A stretch of DNA of 64,000 bases from Flavobacteriaceae bacterium PS02338 (GTDB lineage: Bacteria > Bacteroidota > Bacteroidia > Sphingobacteriales > Sphingobacteriaceae). Numbering within the stretch: the first letter of the stretch is position 1; each line of letters opens with the position of its first letter. The notes under the pieces are model-generated. The model saw only the letters and a list, made by a program, of their open reading frames with translations. It was not told the DNA's origin and searched no databases. A program made the translations under genes and the position numbers. The stretch covers positions 279,762-343,761 of the forward strand of contig JASCOD010000006.1 in assembly GCA_029959615.1 (NCBI GenBank), read 5' to 3'. Of this stretch, positions 16,431 through 26,003 are shown one piece after another.

Positions 16431-17771
16431 CTAGTTCTTATAAGTAAACCACTTAAACATTTCTTTGAAAGTAGTTTTCTTACCGTACATTAAGATACCT
16501 ACCCGATAAATTCTTCCAGCCATCCAAACGGTGCCTATAAAACCGAGTACTAAAATAATCATTGATAGTGATAATTCCCAGTTGGCTACACCATACGGAA
16601 TACGAACTACCATGGCAATCGGAGAGGTAAAAGGGATCATCGATAGCCAAAATGCGGTGCTTCCATAAGGATCGTTGGTAACCACACTTAGCGATAGCGC
16701 ATAACCTAAAAGTAAAGGCATCATTACCGGCATCATAAACTGCTGTGTCTCGGTTTCACTATCTACTGCCGAACCAATAGCGGCATATAAAGCGCTGTAA
16801 AACAGATAGCCACCTAAAAAGAAGAAGATAAATACGCACACAATCTTACCAACATCTAAACCTGCCAAACTTTTTTGGATATCGCCAATTGGGCCGGCTT
16901 GGGTAGTCGCTGCTGCCATAGACGGATTAGCCTGTGCAATTTGACCTTGAACCTGCGTATTTGCGGAGATTTTTTTGATGTCTTCCTTGCCTACAAAAAT
17001 GCTTACCACCGCTGTGCTGATGGTTAAAGTGAGTACAATCCATAGCATAAACTGAGTTAGACCCACTAATGCAATACCAATGATTTTACCCATCATGAGT
17101 TGGAAAGGCTTTACAGAAGAAACCATTACCTCAATAATACGACTGGTTTTTTCTTCAATTACGCCACGCATTACCTGTACGCCGTAAAGCATAATAAACA
17201 TAAACATTAAAATACCAGCAGTAAAAGCGATAAAGCTACTGGCACCAGCGCTAGACTCTTGTTCGTCGCCTGTTTCCGCAATTTTTTTAGTAGTAATATC
17301 TACGTCAGTTTTTAGTTTATCTAAATCCGATTGAGAAATTCCAGATTGCTTTAATTTCTGATTTCTAATTAACTCTTCTATATCACTTGCAATCCGTTTG
17401 TTTAATGATAGGCCAGCTTGTTTAGCACCAAATAATTCAATTCCCTTTGGTTCTTCTAAAGAGAATTCAGGGAGATAAAGCACATAATCATAATCAGATT
17501 TGTTAAGGGTTTTCTTAGCCTTTTCCAGATCCGAATTAAGATAAGTATAACTGATGTTTTTATCGGTTTGCAGTTGCTCTGTTAAAGTTTTGTTATTGCT
17601 TACAACAGCTACGCTGTCATGGGTATCTTTAATGCCTTTATAGGTGAAATAGCCAATTAGCCCGTAAACGCCGGCAATAAGCAAAGGAGTTAAAAAGGTC
17701 ATGATGATGAACGATTTCTTTTTAACTCTCGATAAATATTCCCTTTGAATGATGAGTAAGATTTTATTCAT
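16431..17771 (-). CDS. ABC-2 type transporter permease (NatB-like)
   Basis: This 446-residue permease has one N-terminal helix (about residues 22-44), a periplasmic domain of ~130 residues and five or six C-terminal helices. Its MRGVIEEKTSRIIEVMVSS stretch is the hallmark of NatB/YhaP-type exporters. It pairs with the ATPase encoded just upstream, the two genes overlapping by 8 nt. The pair probably exports Na+ or an unknown substrate; the sequence does not show which. Confidence 0.9.
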   Translation of the reverse strand: MNKILLIIQREYLSRVKKKSFIIMTFLTPLLIAGVYGLIGYFTYKGIKDTHDSVAVVSNNKTLTEQLQTDKNISYTYLNSDLEKAKKTLNKSDYDYVLYLPEFSLEEPKGIELFGAKQAGLSLNKRIASDIEELIRNQKLKQSGISQSDLDKLKTDVDITTKKIAETGDEQESSAGASSFIAFTAGILMFMFIMLYGVQVMRGVIEEKTSRIIEVMVSSVKPFQLMMGKIIGIALVGLTQFMLWIVLTLTISTAVVSIFVGKEDIKKISANTQVQGQIAQANPSMAAATTQAGPIGDIQKSLAGLDVGKIVCVFIFFFLGGYLFYSALYAAIGSAVDSETETQQFMMPVMMPLLLGYALSLSVVTNDPYGSTAFWLSMIPFTSPIAMVVRIPYGVANWELSLSMIILVLGFIGTVWMAGRIYRVGILMYGKKTTFKEMFKWFTYKN

Positions 17772-18672
17772 GGTTTTGCCCTTTCACTTTTTCAATAAAA
17801 ATATCGTTCATAGTTGGTATAACTTCATCTAAACGGTGAATATTTACGTGCGGTAGTAACTGTATTAAAGCCTCGTTGGCAGTACGATTTTCTTGTAGCT
17901 TTAGTTTTACCAAGGTATGCTCTTTTACTACTTCTGTTTGTAAAACTTGGAAAACTTCATTGTTGGATAGCGTGTAGTTACCTTCGTATTCTACCCAATA
18001 AGTGTTGCTGCGATAGCTAGCTTTAATATCATCTACAGCACCATCTAGTATCTTTTGCGATTTGTTGATAAGTGCAATGTTGTCGCAAAGTTCCTCCACA
18101 CTTTCCATGCGGTGCGTAGAGAAAATGAAGGTCGCTCCATTTTTGTTCAATTCTAAAATTTCATTCTTTATGATATCAGCATTAACAGGGTCGAAACCAG
18201 AAAACGGTTCATCCAAGATAATCAGTTCAGGTTGATGTAAAACTGTTGCCACAAACTGTACTTTTTGTTGCATGCCTTTACTTAAATCCTCCACCTTTTT
18301 ATTCCACCAATCTTTCATCTCAAGTTTTTCAAACCAGTACCTAATGCGTTTGGTGGCTTCAGAACTGTGTAGTCCTTTTAGTTTAGAAAGGTAAAGTACC
18401 TGTTCTCCAATTTCCATTTTTTTATACAGACCGCGTTCTTCCGGTAAATAGCCAATTTGAGAGATGTGTTTGGTATTGAGGCGTTCTCCGTTTAAAAATA
18501 CATCACCACTATCCGGAGCCGTAATTTGTGTGATGATTCTAATTAGAGAGGTTTTACCAGCACCATTCGGACCCAATAACCCAAATATCTTGCCTTTTTC
18601 TACTTCCAAGCTCACATTATCCAAGGCACGGTGCGTGGCATACTGTTTTACAATATTCCTTACGCTTAACAT
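17764..18672 (-). CDS. ABC transporter ATP-binding protein (NatA-like)
   Basis: This 302-residue ATPase has Walker A GPNGAGKTSL (about residues 34-43), signature LSKGMQQKVQF and Walker B LIILDEPFSGFDP, plus a ~80-residue C-terminal extension typical of DUF4162/NatA-type subunits. It is the first gene of a two-gene operon with the permease (8-nt overlap). The upstream gap to 18730 should hold the promoter, but no clean consensus was found. Confidence 0.93.
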   Translation of the reverse strand: MLSVRNIVKQYATHRALDNVSLEVEKGKIFGLLGPNGAGKTSLIRIITQITAPDSGDVFLNGERLNTKHISQIGYLPEERGLYKKMEIGEQVLYLSKLKGLHSSEATKRIRYWFEKLEMKDWWNKKVEDLSKGMQQKVQFVATVLHQPELIILDEPFSGFDPVNADIIKNEILELNKNGATFIFSTHRMESVEELCDNIALINKSQKILDGAVDDIKASYRSNTYWVEYEGNYTLSNNEVFQVLQTEVVKEHTLVKLKLQENRTANEALIQLLPHVNIHRLDEVIPTMNDIFIEKVKGQNHE

Positions 18673-19167
18673 ATAAATCTTTTAGTTTCGATGATAAGAT
18701 AGCAAAAAACGGGTTTTGTTACGTTGAATTTGTTTTTTATTAGAAAATGGGAGTGTATTACTTGGCGAATAAGGTTCTGCTATCCGCTTGATTTTTTTTT
18801 GCAACTGCCTTTTTCATTACTGTCATGCTGGGCTTGTCAAAGCATCTATCCACAGACAATCTTTCGACAAGCTCAAGATGACACTAACAAAAAGTACTAT
18901 CAGGTTTACATAACAAAGGCTGTGCAATAAAAATAGTTAGGAAGTAGAAACTTTGCGCACTTCGCATTACTCTTCTTTTCCTCGCGGTTAATTTTACCGC
19001 AAAGGCTGCTAATTATTCGCCTAGAACGCAAAAAAGAGATTTATCTACCCTTACAAGATCTATATATCACAAAATGAAAACCATGTAAGGCATATAAGTT
19101 CATTGAAGAATAAGTCTATACAAACTAAAATGTGCTAAGGTGTCTTAGGTTGTTAAAAAAAGAAAAA
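18673..19167. other. Intergenic stretch with dispersed-repeat fragments
   Basis: This 495-nt stretch holds no convincing gene. At about 18823-18887 it carries an inverted pair of the 'TGTCATnCTGxxCTTGT' repeat family: TGTCATGCTGGGCTTGTC and, inverted, GACAAGCTCAAGATGACA. At about 19134-19147 CTAAG-GTGT-CTTAG forms a small hairpin related to the one at 13970. A 68-codon ORF at 18724 overlaps the repeat and is rejected. Confidence 0.65.
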
Positions 19168-20274
19168 TCAACTAGTTTTAGTGAGCAACCGCTTTACATA
19201 ATCAATAAATGTAGTTCTTCGCTTTCTAGGATTTTCTGGACCAATTAAAAAACCATAAGGCTGCAAATCTGGGTGGCTATCACAAATGATTTTAGCCATT
19301 CCCAGTAATGGAATAGCCAAAATCATTCCAGCAATGCCCCAAACCATTTCGCCTAAAACAATAGCCATGATGGTAAACAACGGATTGATGTTGACTTGTT
19401 CGCCAACAACCAATGGTTCCAAAATATAAGTCTGTACAAACTGAACCACAAAATATGTAAGCAACACAAAAATGATTTTATCACTACCACCACCTTGTGC
19501 CAATACTGCCAAAACTGTTATAGAGGTGCCAGTTAAGTTGCCCACAAACGGAATAATTTCTAATAAACCACATAGCACGGCAAAAAATATAGCATTCTCC
19601 ACACCAACTAAACTGAAACCAATGCCATACATTACCCATAACAAACCAATCATGGCAGCTAATCCGCTCAAATACTTTTGCGATACCTTGCCTGCTTTAT
19701 GAACAATTACATCTGTATCTTCTTTCTCTTTTCTAGCAACCAGTTTTAAAATAAATTGCTTGATATGGTTTCGATATAGTAAAAATAGATACATATATAC
19801 TAATACCAGCACCGCATTAATGGCAACGCTCATCATTCCAGAAGCAAAAGAAAATAGCATTTCGCTAGTATTGCTACTGCTTTTTTCAATAATTTCTTTC
19901 TGCTGTTTGGCATCTATACCAACCGTGTCATTAATCCATTTACGCAAATTATTGAACAGATGATAGAGTCTGTTTTTCATCTGATCGATGTTTTCTGCTA
20001 AGCTCGATAACTGAATAGAAAGCAATAGCAGAATTAACGTAATACTTGCTATGAAAATAAGCATACAAAATAAAGCGCTGATAGCCCTACTTATGCCTTT
20101 GCTTTCAAAGTAATTGCACAATCGAATAAATAACATAGACAGCACTGCTGCCAACACAATAGGAATTACAAATGGTGCAGAGAAGTAAAGCCCTGCAAAA
20201 CCAAGTGTGAAAAATAAAAGTACATTAACAGATTGTTGAAGTTTCTCCATTGAAGAAGATAACACCTCGATCAC
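19168..20274 (-). CDS. AI-2E family transporter
   Basis: This 368-residue inner-membrane protein of the PF01594 family has about eight helices, arranged 3 + 1 + 4 around a central amphipathic region. It carries the signature PFVGNLTGTSITVLAVLAQGG and the C-terminal LEPLVVGEQVNINPLFTIMAIVLG. Members export AI-2 or act as Na+/H+ antiporters; the substrate is not decidable here. The long frame begins at GTG 20274, while ATG 20250 would give 360 aa and is equally plausible. It is transcribed in the same direction as the upstream Lrp/AsnC gene, 28 nt away. Confidence 0.9.
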   Translation of the reverse strand: MIEVLSSSMEKLQQSVNVLLFFTLGFAGLYFSAPFVIPIVLAAVLSMLFIRLCNYFESKGISRAISALFCMLIFIASITLILLLLSIQLSSLAENIDQMKNRLYHLFNNLRKWINDTVGIDAKQQKEIIEKSSSNTSEMLFSFASGMMSVAINAVLVLVYMYLFLLYRNHIKQFILKLVARKEKEDTDVIVHKAGKVSQKYLSGLAAMIGLLWVMYGIGFSLVGVENAIFFAVLCGLLEIIPFVGNLTGTSITVLAVLAQGGGSDKIIFVLLTYFVVQFVQTYILEPLVVGEQVNINPLFTIMAIVLGEMVWGIAGMILAIPLLGMAKIICDSHPDLQPYGFLIGPENPRKRRTTFIDYVKRLLTKTS

Positions 20275-20302
20275 ATGAAATGTTTAAATCTGCAAGCCCG
20301 AT

Positions 20303-20788
20303 TTACTTACGGGCTTCTTTCAGATGGTCTAAGGTAATGTTGGAGCCTATTTTTACTAAATCGGTAGCAATAAAGCTCCTAAATCTTTTGATATTGCTAT
20401 TAGCGAAAAACAATCTTCTGCAAAGCTGCTCGTAATAGTGCATCGAAGGAACTACTACAATCAAAATAAAATCTGTATCGCCAGTTACATAATAACATTG
20501 TTGCACTTCTGGACAGCTCTTAAAAAGAAATTTAGCTTCGTCTATCGATTCTATTTTTTCGTTTTCCATGGCTACAGTAACGCAGATGGTAATCAAATTA
20601 CCTAATTTCTGACTATTTAGAACAGAAGTGTTAGTCATAATAAACCCAGTTTCGGTAAGTCGTTTTATCCTCCTTTGTACAGCCGCTGCAGATAGGCCAA
20701 TTTTGTCACCAATATCTCGTTGTGGGGTGAAATTATCTTTCTGCAATAGATTTAAAATGGAAATGTCGAAAGTATCGAGTTCTGTCAT
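20303..20788 (-). CDS. Lrp/AsnC family transcriptional regulator
   Basis: This 161-residue regulator has an N-terminal winged helix-turn-helix (LDTFDISILNLLQKDNFTPQ..IGDKIGLSAAAVQRRIKRL) and a RAM/ASNC ligand-binding domain (VQQCYYVTGDTDFILIVVV). Such proteins bind amino acids and control transport or metabolism genes. I start it at ATG 20788 (MTELDTFDIS), since the longer frame to 20809 begins in the promoter region. It is divergent from the EamA exporter gene 98 nt away, which suggests that it controls that exporter. Confidence 0.92.
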   Translation of the reverse strand: MTELDTFDISILNLLQKDNFTPQRDIGDKIGLSAAAVQRRIKRLTETGFIMTNTSVLNSQKLGNLITICVTVAMENEKIESIDEAKFLFKSCPEVQQCYYVTGDTDFILIVVVPSMHYYEQLCRRLFFANSNIKRFRSFIATDLVKIGSNITLDHLKEARK

Positions 20789-20859
20789 AATAGCTAATGA
20801 ATGAAACAAAATTGCAAAAAGTGAATGTAAATTAAGGAATTAATTCGCTTCATGAGTGT

Positions 20860-20867
20860 TAATTTTG
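20860..20867 (+). promoter_or_regulatory. -7 element of the EamA exporter gene
   Basis: TAATTTTG matches TAnnTTTG and lies 19 nt before ATG 20887, in the gap shared with the divergent Lrp/AsnC regulator. Confidence 0.5.
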
Positions 20868-20886
20868 CATTAAATCAATTGAATAG

Positions 20887-21876
20887 ATGTTGGAAACGAT
20901 TCCTAACCCAGTTAAAGAAGAAGTTTTATTGTTGAATGAAGACTTACCTGTGATGATTGACAGCGGATCACAAAAAGATCCAAAGACAGACAAACAATTA
21001 AAGGGATTTGCATTAGCAATTATCGGGGCTACTTTATGGGGGGTATCTGGTACCTTCGGACAATTTCTGTTTCAGCAGAGAGGCGTAAATGTAGAATGGC
21101 TAATTACCGTGAGAATGCTTGTTTCTGGAGGAATACTACTGTTATTTTCTTTTTCAAGGGATAGTCAGCGTACAATATCCATTGTGAAAAATAAGAAGGA
21201 TTTTTTAAAGCTGGTTATTTTTGGCATTACCGGAATGGTGACTGTTCAGTATACCTATTTTGCTGCAGTTAAACATTCAAATGCAGCCACGGCAACTATT
21301 TTACAATTTGCTGGCCCAGTACTTATTGCAATCTATCTTGCCTTAAAAAATAGAAGATGGCCACGTTGGGTAGAAGTTTTGGCAATTGGTCTGGCTGTTT
21401 TCGGTACGTTTTTATTAGTAACGCATGGCGACGTAGGTACCTTGTCTATTTCAAAAACAGCTTTTATAATGGGCATAGCATCAGCTGTTGCGTTAGCGAT
21501 TTATACTTTACAGCCCATCAGTTTATTGAAAAAGTATGACTCGGGAACCGTAGTAGGTTGGGGAATGTTGATTGGAGGTATTGCGTTTTCATTTATCAGG
21601 GCACCTTGGCAAGTAGCAGGTGTATGGGATAGCTATAGTTTTATTTCTGCTGCATTTATTATTGTTTTTGGAACTTTAATTGCCTTCTATACCTACTTAA
21701 CTGCGGTAAAATTAATTGGCGGACAAAAGACAAGTTTGTTGGCCTCAGCAGAACCACTTTCGGCTACTTTGTTGTCTGTTTTGTGGTTAAAAGTTCCTTT
21801 TCATACGATAGATTGGGTAGGTAGTTTGTGCATTATCTCTACTGTTTTTATTCTGAGCAGAAAGGAAAAGAAATGA
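20887..21876 (+). CDS. EamA/DMT family transporter
   Basis: This 329-residue drug/metabolite transporter has about ten helices in two EamA halves, starting at GFALAIIGATLWGVSGTFGQ and SISKTAFIMGIASAVALAIY. A ~38-residue hydrophilic N-terminal extension precedes the first helix and is unusual for the family. Members export amino acids or metabolites. The divergent Lrp/AsnC regulator suggests an amino-acid-related substrate; that is inference. Confidence 0.9.
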   Translation: MLETIPNPVKEEVLLLNEDLPVMIDSGSQKDPKTDKQLKGFALAIIGATLWGVSGTFGQFLFQQRGVNVEWLITVRMLVSGGILLLFSFSRDSQRTISIVKNKKDFLKLVIFGITGMVTVQYTYFAAVKHSNAATATILQFAGPVLIAIYLALKNRRWPRWVEVLAIGLAVFGTFLLVTHGDVGTLSISKTAFIMGIASAVALAIYTLQPISLLKKYDSGTVVGWGMLIGGIAFSFIRAPWQVAGVWDSYSFISAAFIIVFGTLIAFYTYLTAVKLIGGQKTSLLASAEPLSATLLSVLWLKVPFHTIDWVGSLCIISTVFILSRKEKK

Positions 21877-21902
21877 TCGTTTAGTATAGGATTTACGCAT
21901 TT

Positions 21903-22619
21903 CTAAATCAGCATAGCCATCAATTGTTTAGCATTGGTTATAGCGCCCATTCCCCAAGTGTTATTAAAGTATACAAATACTTGTTCGGTATCTTTTGGAA
22001 CTTGAGTTATAAAATTCTGTAATACTTCTTTTTCATATACTGATTTGTATAGCACAGGCTTGCCGTGAAATCGATAGTAAATTTGAAAACCAGTCTTGAT
22101 CACATTGTTAGGTAAATTGCTAGGATAGCTCTGGCCTGCAAAGATGATATGATTAACAGCTAGCCGTTCAAATACAGTTTCGTTCCACCATGAGAGATGC
22201 CTAAACTCAACTACGTTTTGCGAATGATTTTTAAGTAACTCTACTAATCTTTCTAATCGCTCTTCGTTAAAGCTAAACGAAGGCGGAAATTGAAACAATA
22301 CGTACGCTAGTTTTTCTTTTAAACCTGTACTAATGATTTGCAGGAACTGCGATAAGTCTTCTTTGCAATCGTTTAATTGCTTGTAATGGGTAATTAACCT
22401 GGGTGCTTTCATCGTAAATAGAAAATCAGAAGGACTATCATTATACCATTTAAGTAGAGACTTCTCGCTGGGTATCTTATAGAAACTAGCATTGATTTCT
22501 ATCGTATTGAAGTGCTCACAATAAAATTTAAACCAATCTTTTTGAGGTAAGCCCGCTGGATAGAAAAACTCTTTCCATTCTTTGTAATAAAAACCTGAAC
22601 AACCTATTTTCCATTTCAT
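21903..22619 (-). CDS. DUF72 family protein
   Basis: This 238-residue TIM-barrel-like DUF72 (YecE) protein has the family stretches IGCSGFYYKEWKEFFYPAG, FNTIEINASFYKIPS, FLFTMKAPRLITHYK and a C-terminal VYFNNTWGMGAI. The biochemical role is unknown. It is convergent with the EamA gene (26 nt) and divergent from a small lipoprotein gene. Confidence 0.92.
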   Translation of the reverse strand: MKWKIGCSGFYYKEWKEFFYPAGLPQKDWFKFYCEHFNTIEINASFYKIPSEKSLLKWYNDSPSDFLFTMKAPRLITHYKQLNDCKEDLSQFLQIISTGLKEKLAYVLFQFPPSFSFNEERLERLVELLKNHSQNVVEFRHLSWWNETVFERLAVNHIIFAGQSYPSNLPNNVIKTGFQIYYRFHGKPVLYKSVYEKEVLQNFITQVPKDTEQVFVYFNNTWGMGAITNAKQLMAMLI

Positions 22620-22737
22620 TTAACGATAACAAATAGGAGCTAACTCCAGTTTTTAAAGATAATATTTAAAGTTGTAGCGATTGGAGTTCCTGTTGCGTAT
22701 GGGCTATGATATTAAACCAAATCAATTTTAAGCTGTT

Positions 22738-23241
22738 ATGAAGAAATTTTTAATCATTTTATCGGTAATATTCATTGCGAATCTAGGGTGTAAAAAGCTG
22801 GATAAAGGAGATAGATTGTGTGGCTGTTCGCCTGCTACACAACCACCATTAACATTCGTAATCAAAGGCGCAAATGGTACCGATCTATTAAATCCAGCAA
22901 CTGTCGGGTACTTTTCAAATAACGATATCAAATTATATCAGCTCGAAGAAAATGGTGCTCAAAAGCAGTTGAACTTTTTTGTGCGACCAAATTTCAGTAA
23001 CGGTGTCGATAAGTTCGACTTTTATCAAATTCACTCAGCTGAAATCATGAGATTAGCTATCTCTTTAACTAAAGATTTCTACCTAAAGTTGGGAGATAAA
23101 GAACCCTTGAAAATAAATTTAGAAAGAGTTAAAGATGATTTTAAGGTTAGTAAGTTAACTATAAATGGAGTAGAAAAAACCGCTGAAACTGGCATTATAA
23201 CCAAATACATGCCCAATGTTTATGTTATAGAAATTCCTTAA
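22738..23241 (+). CDS. Uncharacterised small lipoprotein (167 aa)
   Basis: Lipoprotein signal MKKFLIILSVIFIANLGCKK, with the lipidated Cys at residue 18, followed by a Cys-containing CGCSPATQPP stretch. The remainder looks like a single beta-sandwich ('tFVIKGANGTDLLNPATVGYF', 'LTINGVEKTAET'). No named family is recognised. Its stop overlaps the convergent gene's stop by 4 nt (23238-23241). Confidence 0.78.
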   Translation: MKKFLIILSVIFIANLGCKKLDKGDRLCGCSPATQPPLTFVIKGANGTDLLNPATVGYFSNNDIKLYQLEENGAQKQLNFFVRPNFSNGVDKFDFYQIHSAEIMRLAISLTKDFYLKLGDKEPLKINLERVKDDFKVSKLTINGVEKTAETGIITKYMPNVYVIEIP

Positions 23242-23798
23242 TCTTTCCATCCCCAAGGGGCAGTTGGCACTGCAATGGGTTTGTTTAAATCAAATTTAAC
23301 CGTAAAAAGACGATCGGAACCTATCCTGCGTAAGTTATAGGTGAAGTGGTCTTTATCAATAGTTATCCACCAAATGTTACCTACGGCTGCCGGTAAAAGG
23401 GTAGCCGTTTCTTGGTCGGCGGGGAAAATCTGGATCCCTGCTTGTCCTGAGTTATTTGTCCAACCACCATATTGTGTTACCTTTTCTTCTGAACCGTCTG
23501 CGTGGCGATGATCGTGTTTCAGTAAAATCCTATCATTTTTAAGTTTTAGTACCCAAGTTCTAGATTTATCTTCTCCCACAAAAAATGGAATTTTGATAAG
23601 GCTGTCGTTGCAAAGCCTCACATGCATTACCAGTGGGCCATTTTTAAAAGCATCGGTCATGCCTTGTGTTACTTCGCCTTGATAGGCTTTGCCGCAATGT
23701 TGTTTTAATAAATCCCAAAATTGCTGCGCACCTGATTTTTGTTGAGCATAGGCATTAATGCTGAAAAGGCATAGCAGTATAAAAAGCAGTTTCTTCAT
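23238..23798 (-). CDS. Secreted protein of unknown function (186 aa)
   Basis: Signal peptide MKKLLFILLCLFSINAYAQ. The mature domain has several His residues (LKQHCGKAYQG, LLKHDHRHADGSEE, the last motif at about residues 95-104) that could bind metal. It contains WDLLKQHCGKAYQGEV and ends in PTAPWGWKD. I do not recognise the family with certainty. It is followed after 25 nt on the same strand in transcript order by no gene; the DinB-like gene at 24296 lies upstream, with only 24 nt between its stop (23823) and this start, so they are probably one operon. Confidence 0.78.
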   Translation of the reverse strand: MKKLLFILLCLFSINAYAQQKSGAQQFWDLLKQHCGKAYQGEVTQGMTDAFKNGPLVMHVRLCNDSLIKIPFFVGEDKSRTWVLKLKNDRILLKHDHRHADGSEEKVTQYGGWTNNSGQAGIQIFPADQETATLLPAAVGNIWWITIDKDHFTYNLRRIGSDRLFTVKFDLNKPIAVPTAPWGWKD

Positions 23799-23822
23799 TA
23801 TTATTGAGATTGATGTGAGGTT

Positions 23823-24296
23823 TTAAGCGGTGTGCTTCAACATTTTCTTAATTAAAACAATTTGTCCTAAATGATAATAACTGTGCTCAATCATTGCATC
23901 AATATTTCTTAGGTAAGTCTGGTATTTTTCATCAACAAAATATTCATTTAAATTTTCCGCTGTCATTTTTTCTGTAAGAGACGCAAATTCTTCAGCATCT
24001 GCCCAAAATTTAGTTAAGAAGTTCTTCCAGTCAACTTCCAATTTCATTTCTTCAAAATCAAAACTGTAGATATCTCTGATGTCTAAATCACCACCTAAGA
24101 AAACTCTATTTATTCCAGAAATGTAATAATGGATATGTTGGGCAAGTATTGCAATGGTGTTCAGGTTTTGGAATTTGGTTTTCGCAATTTTCCAGTCCAG
24201 ATTTTCCAGTTCATTTTTAAAATTGGTATTTGCAATCCAAGTTCCATTAAGAATTACTTCTCTAAATCTATTGGCAAGTATTTTTGGAGTAGTCAT
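23823..24296 (-). CDS. DinB/DUF1572-like protein
   Basis: This 157-residue four-helix-bundle protein resembles the DinB/DUF1572 superfamily. The metal-ligand histidines expected for that fold may be HIHYY (about residue 55) and the C-terminal IEHSYYHLGQIVLI (about residues 137-150). Such proteins include thiol-dependent transferases; the substrate here is unknown. It probably heads a two-gene unit with the secreted protein downstream. Confidence 0.82.
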   Translation of the reverse strand: MTTPKILANRFREVILNGTWIANTNFKNELENLDWKIAKTKFQNLNTIAILAQHIHYYISGINRVFLGGDLDIRDIYSFDFEEMKLEVDWKNFLTKFWADAEEFASLTEKMTAENLNEYFVDEKYQTYLRNIDAMIEHSYYHLGQIVLIKKMLKHTA

Positions 24297-24356
24297 AATT
24301 TAGCTTTAACGGTGATTGATACATATGCTTACAAATTAAGATTATTATTTGATAGC

Positions 24357-24385
24357 AAAAAAAAAGTCCCGCATGTAGCGAGACT
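24357..24385 (-). terminator. Terminator of the RND efflux operon
   Basis: Read on the minus strand, AGTCTCGC pairs with GCGGGACT (one G-U) and is followed by nine T residues. It lies about 180 nt beyond the outer-membrane-factor stop, with a palindromic repeat in between. Confidence 0.78.
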
Positions 24386-24445
24386 TTCCAACTAGTAAAT
24401 AATTAGCCCTACACTAATTATGAGTTATGGATGTTTATAAGATTT

Positions 24446-24544
24446 CGTCATTGCGAGGTACGACCATGAAGTAGATGCGGAGCAAACCAATCCTAAAGCT
24501 ATGATTACGGTAGTAGTAAGATTGCTTCGTACCTCGCAATGACG
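24446..24544. repeat. Inverted-repeat element of the CGTCATTGCGAGG family
   Basis: Perfect 18-bp terminal inverted repeats (CGTCATTGCGAGGTACGA and its complement) enclose 63 bp with no ORF, giving a 99-bp MITE-like element. A related element lies at 31183-31268, and fragments occur at about 49515-49580. Its position is in the 3' untranslated region of the efflux operon. Confidence 0.85.
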
Positions 24545-24563
24545 TTTTGTCTAATATCTCAAA

Positions 24564-26003
24564 TTAATTAGACCATCCGCCACCTAATGCTTGGTAAATT
24601 TTTACCATCGCATTCAGTTGCTGTTTTTTGGTTTCTATCAGCTCTAATTTTGCTTCTAGCGCATCTCTCTGTGTCATCAATACTTCCAAATAATCAGCTC
24701 TGGTAGATTTGAATAAGTCATTAGAGATCTCAATAGATTGCGTTAAAGCCTGCACTTGTTTAGCCTTTAACTCGTAGCTTTTACCCAAGTTGCCGATACT
24801 AGACAATTGGTTAGCTACTTCAATATAACCATTTAAGATGCTTCTTTCATATTGATAAACCGCCTGAATTTGTTTCGCATTTGCAGTGAAATAAGTGGCT
24901 TTAATTGCATTTCTGTTAATTAAAGGAGCTGCCACATCGCCTGCGATAGAATACAGCATTGACTCTGGCATCTTTACCAGATAGGAAGGATTAAATGCTT
25001 GGAAACCTAAAGCTGCAGAAATTCCTAAAGAAGGGTAGAACTGTGCTTTGGCCACCTTCACATCCAGCTTTGCTGCAATGAGATCTAACTCTGCTTGTTT
25101 GATATCTGGCCTGTTAGCTAGTAATTGCGAAGGAATGCCTGTATGCAAGTCTTTAGCTAAGCTTGTATCAAAACTGTTCTTGTCTCTCGCAATATGCTGC
25201 GGGTATCTGCCCAACAAGAAGTTGATTTTATTCTCTGTTTCTGTGGTTTTTTGTAAGATATCAAACTCTAAACTTCTAGAGCTCAATACCTCTGCTTCAA
25301 ATTTACGAACGGCCAATTCGGTTACTCTAGTGGCTTCCTTTTGAATTTTAACTACCGCCAATGCATTGGTCTGTAGTTCGATGTTTTTACGCACCATATC
25401 CAATTGATTATCTAAAGCCAATAGCTCGTAATATGAATTCGCAATTTCTGCTACTAAACTCGTTACTACAAAGTTTTTGCCTTCTACAGATGATAGATAC
25501 CTTGTGTAAGCAGCTTTTTTTGCATTACGTAGTTTATGCCAAACGTCTACCTCCCAGTTGGCGTATAAGCCCACTAGATAGTCGGGTAGGGGTTCTGGCA
25601 TTTCCTTGCCTGGCTTAATCTCGGTACTGGCGTCACCTGCGCCCTGACTAGTATATCTGCCTACTTTTTCTAAACCTGCACCAGCTTTTAAACCCACACT
25701 CGGTAAGATTTCTCCTTTTCTGGCTCTTACTTCATTCCTAGCAATTTCAATTTCCTGTAAAGTGATATTTAACTCCTGATTGTTTTGCAAAGCAGTATCA
25801 ATCAAGTTGGTTAGATATTGGTCTTTAAAGAAATCTTTCCATTTAATTTTACCCACATTAGTGGTATCGCTAGTATTGTTTACATAGGCACTAGGTGTGC
25901 TCTTATTTTCTGTTTTTTGAACAAGAGCGGGGATTTTACAGCCTGCATAGGCCAAGCTCAATAATGCAAATCCCCATATTTTATGATGATTCTTTCTAAA
26001 CAT
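24564..26003 (-). CDS. Outer-membrane factor of RND efflux system (TolC/NodT family lipoprotein)
   Basis: This is the outer-membrane channel subunit of a tripartite efflux pump. The 479 residues include a lipoprotein signal (lipobox LAYAGC, Cys about residue 22) and two tandem OEP domains of long amphipathic helices. Family motifs: NNQELNITLQEIEIARNEV, LLANRPDIKQAELDLIAAK and FYPSLGISAALGFQ. I start it at ATG 26003 (MFRKNHHKIWG), since the in-frame codon at 26012 is a TTG inside the pump gene. It overlaps the pump gene by 8 nt and is the last gene of the operon. Confidence 0.93.
   Translation of the reverse strand: MFRKNHHKIWGFALLSLAYAGCKIPALVQKTENKSTPSAYVNNTSDTTNVGKIKWKDFFKDQYLTNLIDTALQNNQELNITLQEIEIARNEVRARKGEILPSVGLKAGAGLEKVGRYTSQGAGDASTEIKPGKEMPEPLPDYLVGLYANWEVDVWHKLRNAKKAAYTRYLSSVEGKNFVVTSLVAEIANSYYELLALDNQLDMVRKNIELQTNALAVVKIQKEATRVTELAVRKFEAEVLSSRSLEFDILQKTTETENKINFLLGRYPQHIARDKNSFDTSLAKDLHTGIPSQLLANRPDIKQAELDLIAAKLDVKVAKAQFYPSLGISAALGFQAFNPSYLVKMPESMLYSIAGDVAAPLINRNAIKATYFTANAKQIQAVYQYERSILNGYIEVANQLSSIGNLGKSYELKAKQVQALTQSIEISNDLFKSTRADYLEVLMTQRDALEAKLELIETKKQQLNAMVKIYQALGGGWSN

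Noticed and set aside
18724..18930. 68-codon plus-strand ORF
   Set aside because: It overlaps an inverted pair of the TGTCATnCTG repeat family; the composition looks non-coding.
24446..24544. Insertion sequence
   Set aside because: The terminal repeats are perfect, but the 63-bp interior has no transposase, so it is at most a non-autonomous palindromic element.
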